From NCBI RefSeq assembly GCF_026343115.1, contig NZ_JAPEMC010000001.1, forward strand, positions 1,550,001 through 1,614,000: DNA of 64,000 nucleotides. The letters run 5' to 3'. Position numbers and translations under genes: made by a program. Positions within the stretch are counted from its first letter, which is position 1. Each line of letters starts with the position of its first letter. Under the pieces are notes generated by a model that saw only the letters and a program-made list of their open reading frames with translations, was not told the DNA's origin and did no database searches. Below are positions 8,908 through 18,804 of this stretch, piece after piece. Source of the stretch: Streptomyces sp. NBC_00102 (lineage in GTDB: Bacteria > Actinomycetota > Actinomycetes > Streptomycetales > Streptomycetaceae).

Positions 8908-10980
8908 TCAGAGACCCGGCCCGAGGTCCGGGTGGCGGGGTTCCGCCGCGTGGTCCCGGGGCGCCTCGGGCAGGTGGGGCTGCTCCTTCCTGGAGCCGCT
9001 GACCTCGGCGGTCAGCTCGGAGACCAGGGCGACCAGATCGGTCGGGCGGTCCGGTCCCCACCAGTCGCCCAGCATCTCGGCGAGGGAGTCCTCCCGGGCC
9101 CGCGAGAGCCGTACGACCGCTTCCGCGCCCGGCTCGGTGAGCACCAGCTGTACGCCGTCGCGGCGGGCGAGTCCGCGCTCCTCCAGCTGTCGGGACGCGT
9201 CGATGATGACCTTCAGCGGCAGTGGGGTGACGTCGGCGAGCCGGGCGGGTTCGACCGCGCCGTGCCGTTTGATGCGCAGCAGGAGCCAGCTGGCTGCGGG
9301 CAGCAGGTCGTACCCGGCGCGGGCGGTGATCTTCTCGTAGATCTCGCGGCGGCCCTCGCGGGTGGCGAGGACGGAGAGGGCGCGGGCGCATTCGTCGTAG
9401 GAGGAGCGTTCGACCGGGTTCGAGGCGAGGGTCTCGGTGGTGTCGGGTGCGGTGACGGAGCCGCGCAGCTTGTCCTCCTTGAGGAACCACGCGACCACGA
9501 AGGCGATCAGCACGACCGGGGCCGCGTAGAGGAAGACGTCGGTGATGGAGGTCGCGAACGCGTCGAGGACGGCGGGCCGGAGGTCGGCGGGGAGCTGCCC
9601 GATGGAACGGGGGTCGGCGGCCAGCGCTCCGGGGTCGACGCCCGGCGGCAGGGCCCGGCCGGTGAGCGCGTCCGCGAGCCGGTCGTTGAGCAGGCTGGTG
9701 AAGATGGTGCCGAAGATGGCGACCCCGAAGGACGCGCCGATGGACCGGAAGAACGTGGCGCCGGAGGTGGCGACGCCCAGGTCCTCGTAGGGGACGGCGT
9801 TCTGCACGACCAGCACCAGGACCTGCATCACCAGGCCGAGGCCCGCGCCGAAGACGAAGAAGTAGGCGCTCATCTCCCAGGTGGAGCTGTTCACGTCGAG
9901 CCGGTGCAGGAGCAGCAGTCCGATGGCGGTGATGGCGGTGCCGAGGAGCGGGAACACCTTCCAGCGGCCGGTACGGCTGACGATCTGCCCGGAGCCGGTG
10001 GAGGTGAGCAGCAGCCCCAGCACCATCGGCAGCATGTGCACGCCGGACATGGTCGGGGTGATGCCCTGGACGACCTGGAGGAAGGTCGGGAGGTAGGTCA
10101 TCGCGCCGAACATGGCGAAGCCGATGACGAAGCTGATGAGGGCGACGAGGCTGAAGGTCCTGATCCGGAAGAGTTTCAGGGGCAGTACGGGTTCGGCGGC
10201 GCGCCGTTCCACTGCCACGAAGACGATCAGCAGCACCACGGCGAGGACGGCCAGCCCGATGATCTGCCCGGAGCCCCAGTCCCACGTCGTACCGCCCAGG
10301 GAGGCCACCAGGACGAGGCAGGTCGCGACGGCGGCGATGAGGAAGGTGCCGAGGTAGTCGATGGTGTGCCGGGTCCGCTTGACCGGGATGTGGAGCACGG
10401 CGGCGATGACGGCCAGCGCGACGACGCCGATCGGAAGGTTGATGTAGAACACCCAGCGCCAGGAGAGGTGTTGGGTGAAGAGGCCGCCCAACAGTGGGCC
10501 GAGCACACTGGTGACGCCGAAGACGGCCCCGAACAGGCCCTGGTACTTGCCGCGTTCCCGGGGTGGCACGATGTCGCCGACGATCGCCATCGAGAGCACC
10601 ATCAGGCCTCCGCCGCCGAGTCCCTGGAGGGCGCGGAAGCCGATCAGTTCCGGCATGTTCTGCGCGAGGCCGCAGAGGGCGGATCCGATCAGGAAGATGA
10701 CGATGGCGGTCTGGAAGAGTTTTTTGCGTCCGTACTGGTCGCCGAGTTTGCCCCAGAGCGGGGTGGCCGCCGTCGCCGCCAGCATGTAGGCGGTGACCAC
10801 CCACGACAGGTGCTCCAGTCCGCCGAGTTCGCTGACGATCGTGGGGAGCGCCGTGGAGACGATCGTCTGGTCGAGTGCGGCGAGGAGCATGCCGAGCAGC
10901 AGCGCCCCGATGGCCACCAGGATCGTCCGCGTGGACCGCCCCTCCCCGGGCGCGAGCGGCTGACTCGACTGCTGGGCCAT
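8908..10980 (-). CDS. DHA2 (EmrB/QacA) MFS exporter with C-terminal MarR-like domain
   Basis: A 690-residue protein. Residues 15-525 form 14 membrane segments with the DHA2 signatures [13 protein letters not shown] in segment 1 and [11 protein letters not shown] between segments 2 and 3. Residues 540-660 are a soluble winged-helix-like domain ([17 protein letters not shown] start, then [20 protein letters not shown] and the wing [17 protein letters not shown]) resembling MarR. This fusion is known in actinobacteria; the tail may sense drug or bind DNA. The ATG at 10980 has GAGGAG six bases upstream. Divergent from the PG-binding gene. Confidence 0.87.
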   Translation of the reverse strand: MAQQSSQPLAPGEGRSTRTILVAIGALLLGMLLAALDQTIVSTALPTIVSELGGLEHLSWVVTAYMLAATAATPLWGKLGDQYGRKKLFQTAIVIFLIGSALCGLAQNMPELIGFRALQGLGGGGLMVLSMAIVGDIVPPRERGKYQGLFGAVFGVTSVLGPLLGGLFTQHLSWRWVFYINLPIGVVALAVIAAVLHIPVKRTRHTIDYLGTFLIAAVATCLVLVASLGGTTWDWGSGQIIGLAVLAVVLLIVFVAVERRAAEPVLPLKLFRIRTFSLVALISFVIGFAMFGAMTYLPTFLQVVQGITPTMSGVHMLPMVLGLLLTSTGSGQIVSRTGRWKVFPLLGTAITAIGLLLLHRLDVNSSTWEMSAYFFVFGAGLGLVMQVLVLVVQNAVPYEDLGVATSGATFFRSIGASFGVAIFGTIFTSLLNDRLADALTGRALPPGVDPGALAADPRSIGQLPADLRPAVLDAFATSITDVFLYAAPVVLIAFVVAWFLKEDKLRGSVTAPDTTETLASNPVERSSYDECARALSVLATREGRREIYEKITARAGYDLLPAASWLLLRIKRHGAVEPARLADVTPLPLKVIIDASRQLEERGLARRDGVQLVLTEPGAEAVVRLSRAREDSLAEMLGDWWGPDRPTDLVALVSELTAEVSGSRKEQPHLPEAPRDHAAEPRHPDLGPGL

Positions 10981-11118
10981 GGGCGTCTCCTCGGATCTCC
11001 AGGTACACACCATCCTTACCTCTATGTCCGCTTATGGCCTGCTGAGCGGTGGCACCGCGTCGAACGCGCGCTCGGCGACCTGCATAATCCAAGACAATTC
11101 AAGGGGAGGGGACCCACG

Positions 11119-12369
11119 ATGACGGGACAGACGTGCCCGCACTGCGGCGGCCTGCGCGGCAGCGGACAGCCGACACCCGGGCCGGGCGCGACACCCGCTT
11201 GCGGATGCGCCGCCGCGGGCCACGGTCCGGCACCGGCCCCGGCGGGGGCCACCGCCGGACCGGGCGCCGGAAGCACCACGGGAAGTGGCTCCGGTAAGGC
11301 CGCCGGCAAGGCTGCGGAGATAGCGGCGGCCGAGGACTTCGACCCGCTGCGGATCAGGCCGTACGTGACGCTGCCCAACGCCGACGGGTCCGCGCGGAGC
11401 GCGGAGGCGGAGGCCGCCGGGACGGCCGGGACGGTGGCCGTCGCCACGGTGGCCGCGGGGGGCGGCGCGTCAGCCGCTGCCGACGGCGGTACGGGCGACG
11501 CCGGGGCTGCGGGCGCCGGGGCTGCGGACGGTCCCGTCGCCGCCGACGAGACGATGCGGCTGCCGGCCGTGGCACCGGCGGAGCGGGGGCCGGTCCGGCA
11601 CGCCGGGCCGATGCCTCCGGCCGCACCCGCGTCCGGGGCCGTGTCCGCGCCGGCCTCCGGGTCCGGGCCGACGGGTGGCGGTGGCAGCGGCAGCGGTGGC
11701 AGCGGTGGCCGGGCGGACAGGCCCGACCCCGTCCAGCCCCGCCGCAAGCGCCCGTTCGTCGCGCTGGGGGTGGCGGCGGCCGTCGTCGCCATGCTCGGGA
11801 CCGCCTCCGTCCTCGGCGGCGTCTTCGACGGGGACGAGGCCGCGAGTCGGGAGAGCCTGCCCGATACCGCGACGAGCGCTCCCGACGTGGCCGCGGGAGC
11901 GACGGACGGCACGGCAAGCCCGTCCGCCTCCGCCTCCGCGTCCGCCCCGGCCACGGCCTCGCCCTCCGCGACGACGGCTTCGGCCTCCCCGTCCGCCTCG
12001 GCTTCGGCCTCCTCCTCGGCCGCCGCGAGCGCGGCTCCGACGGCCTCCGCCGGTATGCAGTCGCCCACGCCGAGCAATCCGACCTCCGCTCCGCCGGTCG
12101 ACCCTTCGCCCTCGGCCACGACCGCACCACTCGCCGGCACCACCCTGCAGCGCGGCGACTCCGGACCGGAGGTCGGCGAGCTCCAGACCCGGCTCCGGGA
12201 GGCACGGGTCTTCTACGGCCCGATCGACTCCAACTACACGGACCGGGTCCAGATGGCCGTGTCGACGTACCAGGTGGTTCACGGCATCCAGGGCGACCCC
12301 TCGGGGGTGTACGGCCCCAACACCCGCAGCGCGCTGGAGGCGGCGACGACCGGGAAGAGCAGGCACTGA
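11119..12369 (+). CDS. Membrane-anchored peptidoglycan-binding (PGBD) protein
   Basis: A 416-residue protein with four parts: an N-terminal Cys cluster (CPHCGG, then CGC) that could bind zinc; a long Gly/Ala/Pro-rich cytoplasmic stretch; one membrane helix near residues 215-235 (FVALGVAAAVVAMLGTASVLGG); and an outside Ser/Ala/Pro linker ending in a peptidoglycan-binding_1 domain (LQRGDSGPEVGELQTRL ... YGPNTRSALEAA). It probably links a cytosolic sensor region to the wall. GGGAGGGGA lies eight bases before the ATG. Related proteins occur throughout Streptomyces; the function is not known. Confidence 0.82.
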   Translation: MTGQTCPHCGGLRGSGQPTPGPGATPACGCAAAGHGPAPAPAGATAGPGAGSTTGSGSGKAAGKAAEIAAAEDFDPLRIRPYVTLPNADGSARSAEAEAAGTAGTVAVATVAAGGGASAAADGGTGDAGAAGAGAADGPVAADETMRLPAVAPAERGPVRHAGPMPPAAPASGAVSAPASGSGPTGGGGSGSGGSGGRADRPDPVQPRRKRPFVALGVAAAVVAMLGTASVLGGVFDGDEAASRESLPDTATSAPDVAAGATDGTASPSASASASAPATASPSATTASASPSASASASSSAAASAAPTASAGMQSPTPSNPTSAPPVDPSPSATTAPLAGTTLQRGDSGPEVGELQTRLREARVFYGPIDSNYTDRVQMAVSTYQVVHGIQGDPSGVYGPNTRSALEAATTGKSRH

Positions 12370-12614
12370 CCGCAGAGCGGGCACCGACCGGATCCCCGGG
12401 GTGTGCGGGCCGCCGCCGAGCCGCGTGGGCGGCGGCGACCCGCCCTCGGGGATTTGGCGTTCCGGGGCAGGTTTTTGTATCGTGGTGGAACAAAGTGGCT
12501 TCGCCCGCACTCCCTGACCGGCGGGCGGGGCTGCTCTTGTTCTTCGTGCGCCGCACGTCTTCGCGCCCGTGGCGCACGCGTCCCCTACGCACTTCCGTGC
12601 TCTGGAGCTCGCCC

Positions 12615-13280
12615 ATGCAGGCCACCGTTCTCGCCGCCCGTGCCGTCCTCCTCGACATGGACGGAACCCTGGTCAACTCCGACGCCGTCGTGGAGCGCTG
12701 CTGGCGCCGCTGGGCCGTACGGCACGGGCTCGACCCGGAGGCCGCACTCAAGGTGGTCCACGGGCGGCAGGGTTACGCCACGATGGCGATCCTCCTCCCG
12801 GACCGCCCCATGGAGGAGAACTACGCGGACAACCGCGTGATGCTGGCCGAGGAGACCGCCGACACCGACGGTGTCGTACCGGTCGGCGGCGCCCCGGCGT
12901 TCATGGCCTCCATCGCCGGACTCCCGCACGCCCTGGTGACCTCGGCGGACGCCGCCCTCGCCACGACCCGGATGGCGGCGGCCTCACTGCCGATGCCGGT
13001 GGTCCGCGTCACCGCCGAGAGCGTCGGCGCCAGCAAGCCGGACCCGGAGGGCTTCCTCAAGGGCGCGGCCGAGCTCGGGTTCGCCCCCGCCGACTGCGTC
13101 GTCTTCGAGGACTCCGAGGCAGGCATCGCCGCCGGCCGCGCGGCCGGCATGCGCGTCGTGGGGGTGGGCCCGCGCGCGGCGGCCCTCTCCCCGGACGCGC
13201 ACGTCGACGACCTGACCCAGGTCCGCGTGGAGGCCCTGGCCGACGGCTCGCTGAAGCTGCACGTCCGCGAGGTCCACTGA
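12615..13280 (+). CDS. HAD-family phosphatase (sugar-phosphatase/beta-PGM type)
   Basis: A 221-residue HAD hydrolase. Motif I is LLDMDGTLV (nucleophile D14, acid D16), motif II is VTSAD, motif III the lysine in GASKPDPEGF, and motif IV FEDSEAG. The cap insertion of about 65 residues after motif I is alpha-helical, as in subclass I enzymes such as sugar-phosphatases YfbT/HxpA. It dephosphorylates a small cytosolic sugar phosphate or related metabolite. The ATG at 12615 has GGAG seven bases upstream. A clean terminator follows. Confidence 0.85.
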   Translation: MQATVLAARAVLLDMDGTLVNSDAVVERCWRRWAVRHGLDPEAALKVVHGRQGYATMAILLPDRPMEENYADNRVMLAEETADTDGVVPVGGAPAFMASIAGLPHALVTSADAALATTRMAAASLPMPVVRVTAESVGASKPDPEGFLKGAAELGFAPADCVVFEDSEAGIAAGRAAGMRVVGVGPRAAALSPDAHVDDLTQVRVEALADGSLKLHVREVH

Positions 13281-13330
13281 ACCCACCGGGGCACTCGCCC
13301 CACCGGTCGGCCCACCCACCCGATCCACCG

Positions 13331-13369
13331 AAGCCCGCCGGGGCGCCCATGGCCCCCGGCGGGCTTTTC
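13331..13369 (+). terminator. Rho-independent terminator after the HAD gene
   Basis: Inverted repeat of 12 bp (13332-13343 with 13354-13365) followed by TTTT. It sits 50 bases after the HAD stop codon. Confidence 0.85.
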
Positions 13370-13602
13370 CGGCACGCCAGGACGGCGTTCCCAGCCCCTC
13401 CGCACTCCTCCAGCGGGCCACCCGGCCACCCGCACGGGTTCCTGATGGAACGCCAGTTCCCTCGACCGACCTCTTGATGTGACGTGCTCATGTCGCCACG
13501 CTGTTACCTGGTGCCCACCCCACAGAAACCTGGCACCGCGACGATGACCGGGCTCCACCCCCAGCAGCCCGGTCAGCACACCCCCACGTCCGAGGAGTTC
13601 GC

Positions 13603-14247
13603 ATGCCCAAGTTCTACGCGCGTCGCATAGCCGTCGTCGCCGCCTCCGCCGCGCTCGCCGCCACCACCGGGCTGCTCACCGCGCCGTCCGCCCAGGCCGC
13701 GATGCCGACCCCGGTCAGCGCCGCCACCGCCCGTACCTACCTGGGCCAGTTGACGGTCGCCGCGGCAGGCACGACCAGCGGTTACAGCCGCGACCTGTTC
13801 CCGCACTGGATCACCCAGTCCGGCGCCTGCGACACCCGCGAGACCGTACTGAAGCGCGACGGCAGTTCGGTCGTCACCAACACCAGTTGCTCGGCGACGA
13901 GCGGCAGTTGGTACTCTCAGTACGACGGCGCGACCTGGACCGCCGCCTCCGACCTCGACATCGACCACATGGTTCCGCTGGCCGAGGCCTGGCGTTCGGG
14001 TGCCAGCGGCTGGACGACCGCCCAGCGCCAGGCGTTCGCCAACGACCTGACGCGCCCCCAGCTGATCGCCGTGACGGACAACGTCAACCAGTCCAAGGGC
14101 GACAAGGACCCCGCCAACTGGCTCCCGTCCCGCGCCGCTTACGTCTGCACCTACGTGCGGGCGTGGGTGCAGGTGAAGTACTACTACGACCTCACCATCG
14201 ACTCCGCGGAGAAGACCGCGCTGACGACGACCCTCAACGGCTGCTGA
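13603..14247 (+). CDS. Secreted HNH/DUF1524 family nuclease
   Basis: A 214-residue exported protein. The signal peptide ends near residue 32 (SAQA-A). The mature part carries the DUF1524/GmrSD-C HNH signature: DIDHMVPLAEAW, with H122 the general base, then DNVNQSKGDKDPANWLP, where Asn and Lys complete the metal site. Four cysteines probably form disulfides. It should be an extracellular, metal-dependent non-specific nuclease used for nucleic-acid scavenging. The ATG has CGAGGAG six bases upstream. It stands alone. Confidence 0.87.
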   Translation: MPKFYARRIAVVAASAALAATTGLLTAPSAQAAMPTPVSAATARTYLGQLTVAAAGTTSGYSRDLFPHWITQSGACDTRETVLKRDGSSVVTNTSCSATSGSWYSQYDGATWTAASDLDIDHMVPLAEAWRSGASGWTTAQRQAFANDLTRPQLIAVTDNVNQSKGDKDPANWLPSRAAYVCTYVRAWVQVKYYYDLTIDSAEKTALTTTLNGC

Positions 14248-14442
14248 TCGCCCGGGTGCGGACCGGCCCGCCCCGGCCGGCCCGCACCCGCCCCGTCCGG
14301 GCCCGTACCCGATCCCGCGACGCCCGGCCGAGCCCGTTCCGGACGGCCGCGCCGTTCCGTACGGCCGAGCCCGTTCCGGTCGGCCGCCCCGTTCCGTACG
14401 GTACGGAGAAGATCCGTCCCCGACGGCGCGAGGAGGGCACAG

Positions 14443-16266
14443 ATGGCCGGGCTCCGGCTGGGACCGCTGCTTCGGTACGTGGACCACTCGACCGGGACCA
14501 CCGCGACGGTCTGGGTCGAAGCCGACCGGCCGTGCACCGTCGCGGTGCGCTGTGCGGACGGGGCCTCCGGCAGCTCGCCGACCTTCGCCGTGACCGGCCA
14601 CCACTACGCTCTGGTGGTCGTGGAGGGGCTGACGCCGGGCACCACCACCCCCTACGAGGTACTGATCGGCGACCGGTGCGTGTGGCCGCCCGCCGGCTCC
14701 CCGTTCCCGCCCAGCACGATCACCGCCCCGGCGCCCGCCGCCGATGCCCCGGAGGACCCGCTGCGCATCGCCTTCGGCTCGTGCCGGTGGGCGGCCCCGC
14801 CCGGTGGCGGGCTCCCCTTCTCCCCGGGCTCCCCGCTGCGCCCGCCGGGGAACGACCCCATCGGCCCGGACGCGCTCGACGCCCTGGCCGCACGGCTCGC
14901 GGCCGATCCCACCGCCGTACGCCCGGACGTCCTGCTGCTCCTCGGCGACCAGATCTATGCCGACGAGACCTCCGAGGCCACCCGCCGGAGGATCGCCAAG
15001 CGGCGCGATCCGAAGGAGCCGCCGGGGGCCGAGGTCGCGGACTACGAGGAGTACACCCACCTCTACGACGAGTCCTGGCGCGACCCCGAGGTGCGCTGGC
15101 TGCTCTCCACCGTCCCCAGTTGCATGATCTTCGACGATCACGACGTCGTGGACGACTGGAACACCAGCGAGGCGTGGCAGGCGGACATGCGGGCCACCTC
15201 CTGGTGGCACGAGCGGATCGTCAGCGGCCTGATGTCGTACTGGGTCTACCAGCACCTCGGCAACCTCTCCCCCGCCGAGCTGGACGCCGACCCCCTGTAC
15301 GCGCGGATACGTTCCGTCCCGGACGGCACTCAGGCGCTCCGCCTCTTCGCCGCCACCGCCGACGCGGACCCGGCAGGCGTGCGCTGGAGCTACCGCCGTG
15401 ACTTCGGCCGGGTGCGGGTCCTCATGGTGGACAGCCGTGCGGCACGGGTCCTCGGCGAGCAGGACCGCGCGATGCTCGACCCCGGGGAGGCGCGGTGGGT
15501 CCGCGAGGCGGCTCTGGAGGCGCCGGGTTCGTACGACCACCTCCTGATCGGGACCTCCCTGCCCTGGCTGCTCCCGCCCCTGGTCCACGACGCGGAAGCG
15601 TGGGACGCCGCGCTCTGCCGAGGCGTACGGGGCGGGCCGGACGGCCGCTGGGCCCGCTTCGGCGAGAAGCTGCGCCGGGCGGCGGACCTGGAGCACTGGG
15701 CCGCGTTCCCCGCGTCGTTCCGGGAGCTGACGGAGCTGGTACGGGTGGCGGGCAGCGGTACGGGCGCGCCGGCCACCGTGTGCGTGCTCTCCGGCGACGT
15801 CCACCACGCGTACGTCGCCGAGCCCCGTTGGGCCGGGGAGGGACCGGAAGCGCGGGTGTTCCAGCTGACCTGCTCGCCCGTCCACAACTCGATTCCCGCC
15901 GTGATGAGGACGGGGTTCCGGTTCGGCTGGAGCCGTGCCGGGAAGTGGCTCGGCTCCCTGCTGGCCCGCCACGGCCGGTGCGCCGAACCGCCGGTGCGGT
16001 GGCGGCGCTCGGGCGGCCCCTGGTTCGGGAACCAGTTGATGACGCTCACCCTGAGCGGCCGGAGCGCACGGCTGGAGCTGGTCCGGGCGAGGAAGACGGC
16101 GAGAAGGACGAGGAACTCGGCAAAGGCAGGAGCAACCGGGGTGACGGGGGTGACCGGGGCCACGGCGGAGACGGGCGTAGCCGGGAGATCCGGGAAACTC
16201 GTGGCTTCTCCGGCTGGCGTCCGGCTCGAAACAATCATGGAACGCTCGCTGACCGAGGAATTGTAA
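14443..16266 (+). CDS. PhoD-like metallophosphatase (alkaline phosphatase D family)
   Basis: A 607-residue protein. It begins with a beta-sandwich like the PhoD N-terminal domain (residues 1-95), followed by a binuclear metallophosphatase core: LLLGDQIYADE (about 168), FDDHDVVDDWN (about 230) and VLSGDVHHAYVAE (about 449). Unlike classical PhoD it has no Tat or Sec signal, so the phosphodiesterase or phosphatase probably acts in the cytoplasm. The C-terminal 60 residues are low complexity. GAGGAGGG lies six bases before the ATG. The preceding bases 14300-14410 hold imperfect repeats of CCGTTCCGTACGG-like units. Confidence 0.83.
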   Translation: MAGLRLGPLLRYVDHSTGTTATVWVEADRPCTVAVRCADGASGSSPTFAVTGHHYALVVVEGLTPGTTTPYEVLIGDRCVWPPAGSPFPPSTITAPAPAADAPEDPLRIAFGSCRWAAPPGGGLPFSPGSPLRPPGNDPIGPDALDALAARLAADPTAVRPDVLLLLGDQIYADETSEATRRRIAKRRDPKEPPGAEVADYEEYTHLYDESWRDPEVRWLLSTVPSCMIFDDHDVVDDWNTSEAWQADMRATSWWHERIVSGLMSYWVYQHLGNLSPAELDADPLYARIRSVPDGTQALRLFAATADADPAGVRWSYRRDFGRVRVLMVDSRAARVLGEQDRAMLDPGEARWVREAALEAPGSYDHLLIGTSLPWLLPPLVHDAEAWDAALCRGVRGGPDGRWARFGEKLRRAADLEHWAAFPASFRELTELVRVAGSGTGAPATVCVLSGDVHHAYVAEPRWAGEGPEARVFQLTCSPVHNSIPAVMRTGFRFGWSRAGKWLGSLLARHGRCAEPPVRWRRSGGPWFGNQLMTLTLSGRSARLELVRARKTARRTRNSAKAGATGVTGVTGATAETGVAGRSGKLVASPAGVRLETIMERSLTEEL

Positions 16267-16373
16267 TCCCTTTCGATCATCACCGGAATCTTCCCTTCCG
16301 GGGCTCCGAGCCGGCCCTAGGTTGAGGCACTCGATCGGTTGCACGTCCCCCCACGACCGAAGGAGTCCCTCCC

Positions 16374-16874
16374 ATGCCCTCGTTACCGTCCCCGCGCTCG
16401 GCACTCGAACAGGCCCAGCCCTGGGCGCTCTTCCTGTTCCGCACGGTCACCGGCTTCCTCTTCGCCTGCCACGGTGCCGCCTCCGTCTTCGGCATCCTCG
16501 GCAGCCCCTCCACGGCGGCCGGAACCTGGCCGGGCTGGTACGCGGCCGTCATCCAGCTCGTCGGCGGCGTCCTGGTCATCCTCGGCCTGGGCACCCGTAC
16601 GGCTGCGTTGATCTCGTCCGGTTCCATGGCCTACGCCTACTTCTCGGTGCACCAGTCGCACGGACTTCTCCCCATGGAGAACGACGGCGAGGCGTCCGCC
16701 ATCTTCTGCTGGGTGTTCCTGCTGCTGGCCTTCACCGGACCCGGTGCGGCGGCCGTGGACCGGCTGCTCCGGCGCGGGCCCGACCTGCCCGGTGACACCC
16801 GGGACCCGTCCGGCAGGTCCGGCAGGTCCGGGAGGTCCGGGAGGTCCGGGAGGTCCGCCACCGTGGGCGCCTGA
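16374..16874 (+). CDS. DoxX-family membrane protein with SGR repeat tail
   Basis: A 166-residue protein with four hydrophobic helices. The first two (LFLFRTVTGFLFACHGAASVFG and AAVIQLVGGVLVILGLGTRTAALI) match DoxX, a family tied to thiol or quinone redox balance at the membrane. The last 25 residues are SGR repeats encoded by a 9-bp tandem repeat, so tail length may vary between strains. GGAG lies eight bases before the ATG. No obvious operon partner. Confidence 0.82.
   Translation: MPSLPSPRSALEQAQPWALFLFRTVTGFLFACHGAASVFGILGSPSTAAGTWPGWYAAVIQLVGGVLVILGLGTRTAALISSGSMAYAYFSVHQSHGLLPMENDGEASAIFCWVFLLLAFTGPGAAAVDRLLRRGPDLPGDTRDPSGRSGRSGRSGRSGRSATVGA
16808..16858 (+). repeat. 9-bp tandem repeat inside the DoxX gene
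   Basis: Five full copies of GTCCGGSAG and a partial sixth. The unit is a multiple of three, so copy changes alter the SGR tail but keep the frame. Confidence 0.9.
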
Positions 16875-17100
16875 CCGGACCATCCGCCCGGATCCGCCGT
16901 GTCCCCCGGCGGTTCCGGGCTCCTGCGCACGGGCCCCAGGCGTCCCGCCCGAACCCTCCCCACACGTACGTGAGCTGTACAACACCGGCCGCCCTCGGCG
17001 GCTCGCGGGTGAACCGCAGGCGTACGCTGTACAGCTGGCCCTGCCGCTCCTGCCGCTCCCCTGCGACGTCGCGGCGTTGACACGAACCGGGGAGTAGGAA

Positions 17101-17793
17101 GTGTTTGAGAGTGTGGGTGCGCTGACAAGCAGCCCATGGGTCTACCTCGTGGTGGGCCTCTCGGTGCTCCTGGACGTGTTCCTCCCCGTCCTCCCCAGCG
17201 GTGTCCTGGTGATCACCGCGGCCACCGCCGCCGCCGCGGGTTCGACCACGGTGGCGGGCGCTCCCGGCGCAGCGACCCACGCGGTCCCGTCCCTGCTCTT
17301 CCTCGCGCTGAGCGCCGCCGCGGCCTCGGTCCTCGGCGACCTGGTCGCTTACCGCCTCGCCTGGCGGGGCGGCGAACGACTGGACCGGGCCATCGCCCGT
17401 TCCCGTCGCCTCACCTCGGCGCAGGAACGTCTCGGCGCGGCGCTCAACCGTGGTGGCGGCGCTCTCGTCGTGATCGCCCGGTTCGCACCGGCGGGCCGGT
17501 CCGTGGTCTCCCTGGGCGCGGGCGCGGCACACCGCAAGGTGAAGGAGTTCCTGCCCTGGTCCGCCGTGGCCGGTGTCGCCTGGGCGGGTTACAGCGTCGG
17601 ACTCGGCTACTTCGGCGGCCAGTGGCTGGGCGCGACCTGGTTCGGCACCGCCATCTCCGTACTCGCGCTCTTCGTCGCGGGCGGCCTGGCCGCGTTCGTG
17701 ATGCGCCGGCCGGCGGCCGCTGCCCAGCAGGCACTGGCCGAGGCGGCCGCCTCGGCGGCCCCGGCTCCGGCCGGCCTCACCCCGGCTCCCTGA
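17101..17793 (+). CDS. DedA-family membrane protein
   Basis: A 230-residue membrane protein. It has the DedA core: a re-entrant region near residues 20-60, GDLVAYRLAWRGGERLDR, the conserved RFAPAGRSVVSLGAGAAHRKVKEFLPW (R-F-x-P-x-x-R type motif), then further helices. DedA proteins are linked to lipid scrambling or undecaprenyl-phosphate recycling and to membrane-potential maintenance. The tail is Ala-rich. GGGGAGTAGGAA precedes the GTG start. About 225 bases upstream lack a gene. Confidence 0.87.
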   Translation: MFESVGALTSSPWVYLVVGLSVLLDVFLPVLPSGVLVITAATAAAAGSTTVAGAPGAATHAVPSLLFLALSAAAASVLGDLVAYRLAWRGGERLDRAIARSRRLTSAQERLGAALNRGGGALVVIARFAPAGRSVVSLGAGAAHRKVKEFLPWSAVAGVAWAGYSVGLGYFGGQWLGATWFGTAISVLALFVAGGLAAFVMRRPAAAAQQALAEAAASAAPAPAGLTPAP

Positions 17794-17862
17794 GCCGGGC
17801 ACTCACCGTCCGGTCCAGGAGCGGCATCACCGCCGGTCCGCCGAACACGGCCCGGTTTCCGG

Positions 17863-18099
17863 TCAGCCCTGCGCGGCCGTGTGGGCGTGGGCGCCCCGCA
17901 CTTCCAAGCCGTCGAGAAGCCGGTGCGTGGCGGCCGTGATCTCTTCCACGGCCCGGTCGAACACCTCCTGGTTGTGCGCTGCGGGGGCACGGAAGCCGGA
18001 CACCTTGCGTACGAACTGCAGGGCGGCGGCTCTCATGTCCTCTTCGGTGGCCTCCTCGGGGAGGGCCGGCGGGCGGAGCGTCTTGATACTGCGGCACAT
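17863..18099 (-). CDS. DUF2277 small protein
   Basis: A 78-residue protein beginning MCRSIKTLRPP, the invariant start of DUF2277. It is helical and acidic, with the conserved region ALQFVRKVSGFRAPAAHN. The function of the family is unknown. It is convergent with the DedA gene, and its start lies 88 bases downstream of the DUF7144-type gene stop, so it could be the last gene of a transcript. Confidence 0.85.
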   Translation of the reverse strand: MCRSIKTLRPPALPEEATEEDMRAAALQFVRKVSGFRAPAAHNQEVFDRAVEEITAATHRLLDGLEVRGAHAHTAAQG

Positions 18100-18187
18100 G
18101 ACTCCAGTGTGACGCCGACCACTGACAGCGGCCCCGGTCCTCCCTCCCGCCGGCCCCGGTTACGAAGCGTTCGTGCGGATGAGGCCC

Positions 18188-18688
18188 TCAGATCACCGCT
18201 CCCTGGCGGTCCGTGCACAGGGCCCAGATGACCACCGCGTCGATGGCGATGGAGATGAGGGCGGTGATGGGCGCGTAGGGCAGCCAGAGGAAGTTCGCGA
18301 TCAGGTTGACGGCGGCCAGCACCACACCGGCTCCGCGCGCCCAGCCGGCGCCCTTGAGGATGCCGAAGCCGACGATGAGCAGGATCACCCCGAGGATCAG
18401 GTGGATCCAGCCCCACGCGGTGAGGTCGAACTTGAAGACGTAGTGGTTGATGCGTGCGAAGACGTCGTCCGTGGCGATGCCCGAGATGCCCTTGAGGACG
18501 CCGAGCACCCCGTCCACGAGCAGCAGCACGCCCGCGAACATGGTGCCGGCGGCGGCCCAGTGTCCGCCCGGCTTCCGGTCTTCCCCACGACCGCCCGGCG
18601 CACCGCCGGGGACGCCGGTGCGCCCCGCTCCCCCTGTCCCGCCCGTTGTCTCCCGCGGGTCTCCGGGGTTGGATGCCGACTGTGTCAT
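18188..18688 (-). CDS. Four-helix membrane protein, DUF7144 type
   Basis: A 166-residue protein. The first 45 residues are a Gly/Thr/Pro-rich cytoplasmic tail, then four hydrophobic helices follow, with the conserved pattern DDVFARINHYVFKFDLTAWGWIHLILG and LPYAPITALISIAIDAVVIWAL. This is the small DUF7144 membrane family common in actinomycetes; no function is known. AAGGAG precedes the ATG by five bases. Upstream on the same strand is the 115-residue unknown protein. Confidence 0.78.
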   Translation of the reverse strand: MTQSASNPGDPRETTGGTGGAGRTGVPGGAPGGRGEDRKPGGHWAAAGTMFAGVLLLVDGVLGVLKGISGIATDDVFARINHYVFKFDLTAWGWIHLILGVILLIVGFGILKGAGWARGAGVVLAAVNLIANFLWLPYAPITALISIAIDAVVIWALCTDRQGAVI

Positions 18689-18804
18689 GAGCGCTCCTTG
18701 GTGCGAGGAGCACGGCGAGCGCGTGGACGCGCCGCCGTGCGAAGGAATCGACGGGTACGGAGGTCGGGCGGGACGGAAACCGGGGCGTCGGGTCCGGGGC
18801 CCGG

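Noticed and set aside
7720..11118. Long plus-strand open frame continuous with the PG-binding gene
   Set aside because: It runs antisense through the protease and exporter genes. High GC leaves few stops; no start or coding motif before 11119.
13573..16404. 943-codon minus-strand open frame
   Set aside because: Shadow of the nuclease and PhoD-like genes; no recognisable motifs and poor third-position bias.
16808..16858. Possible CRISPR-like array
   Set aside because: Units are contiguous 9-bp repeats without spacers inside a coding tail.
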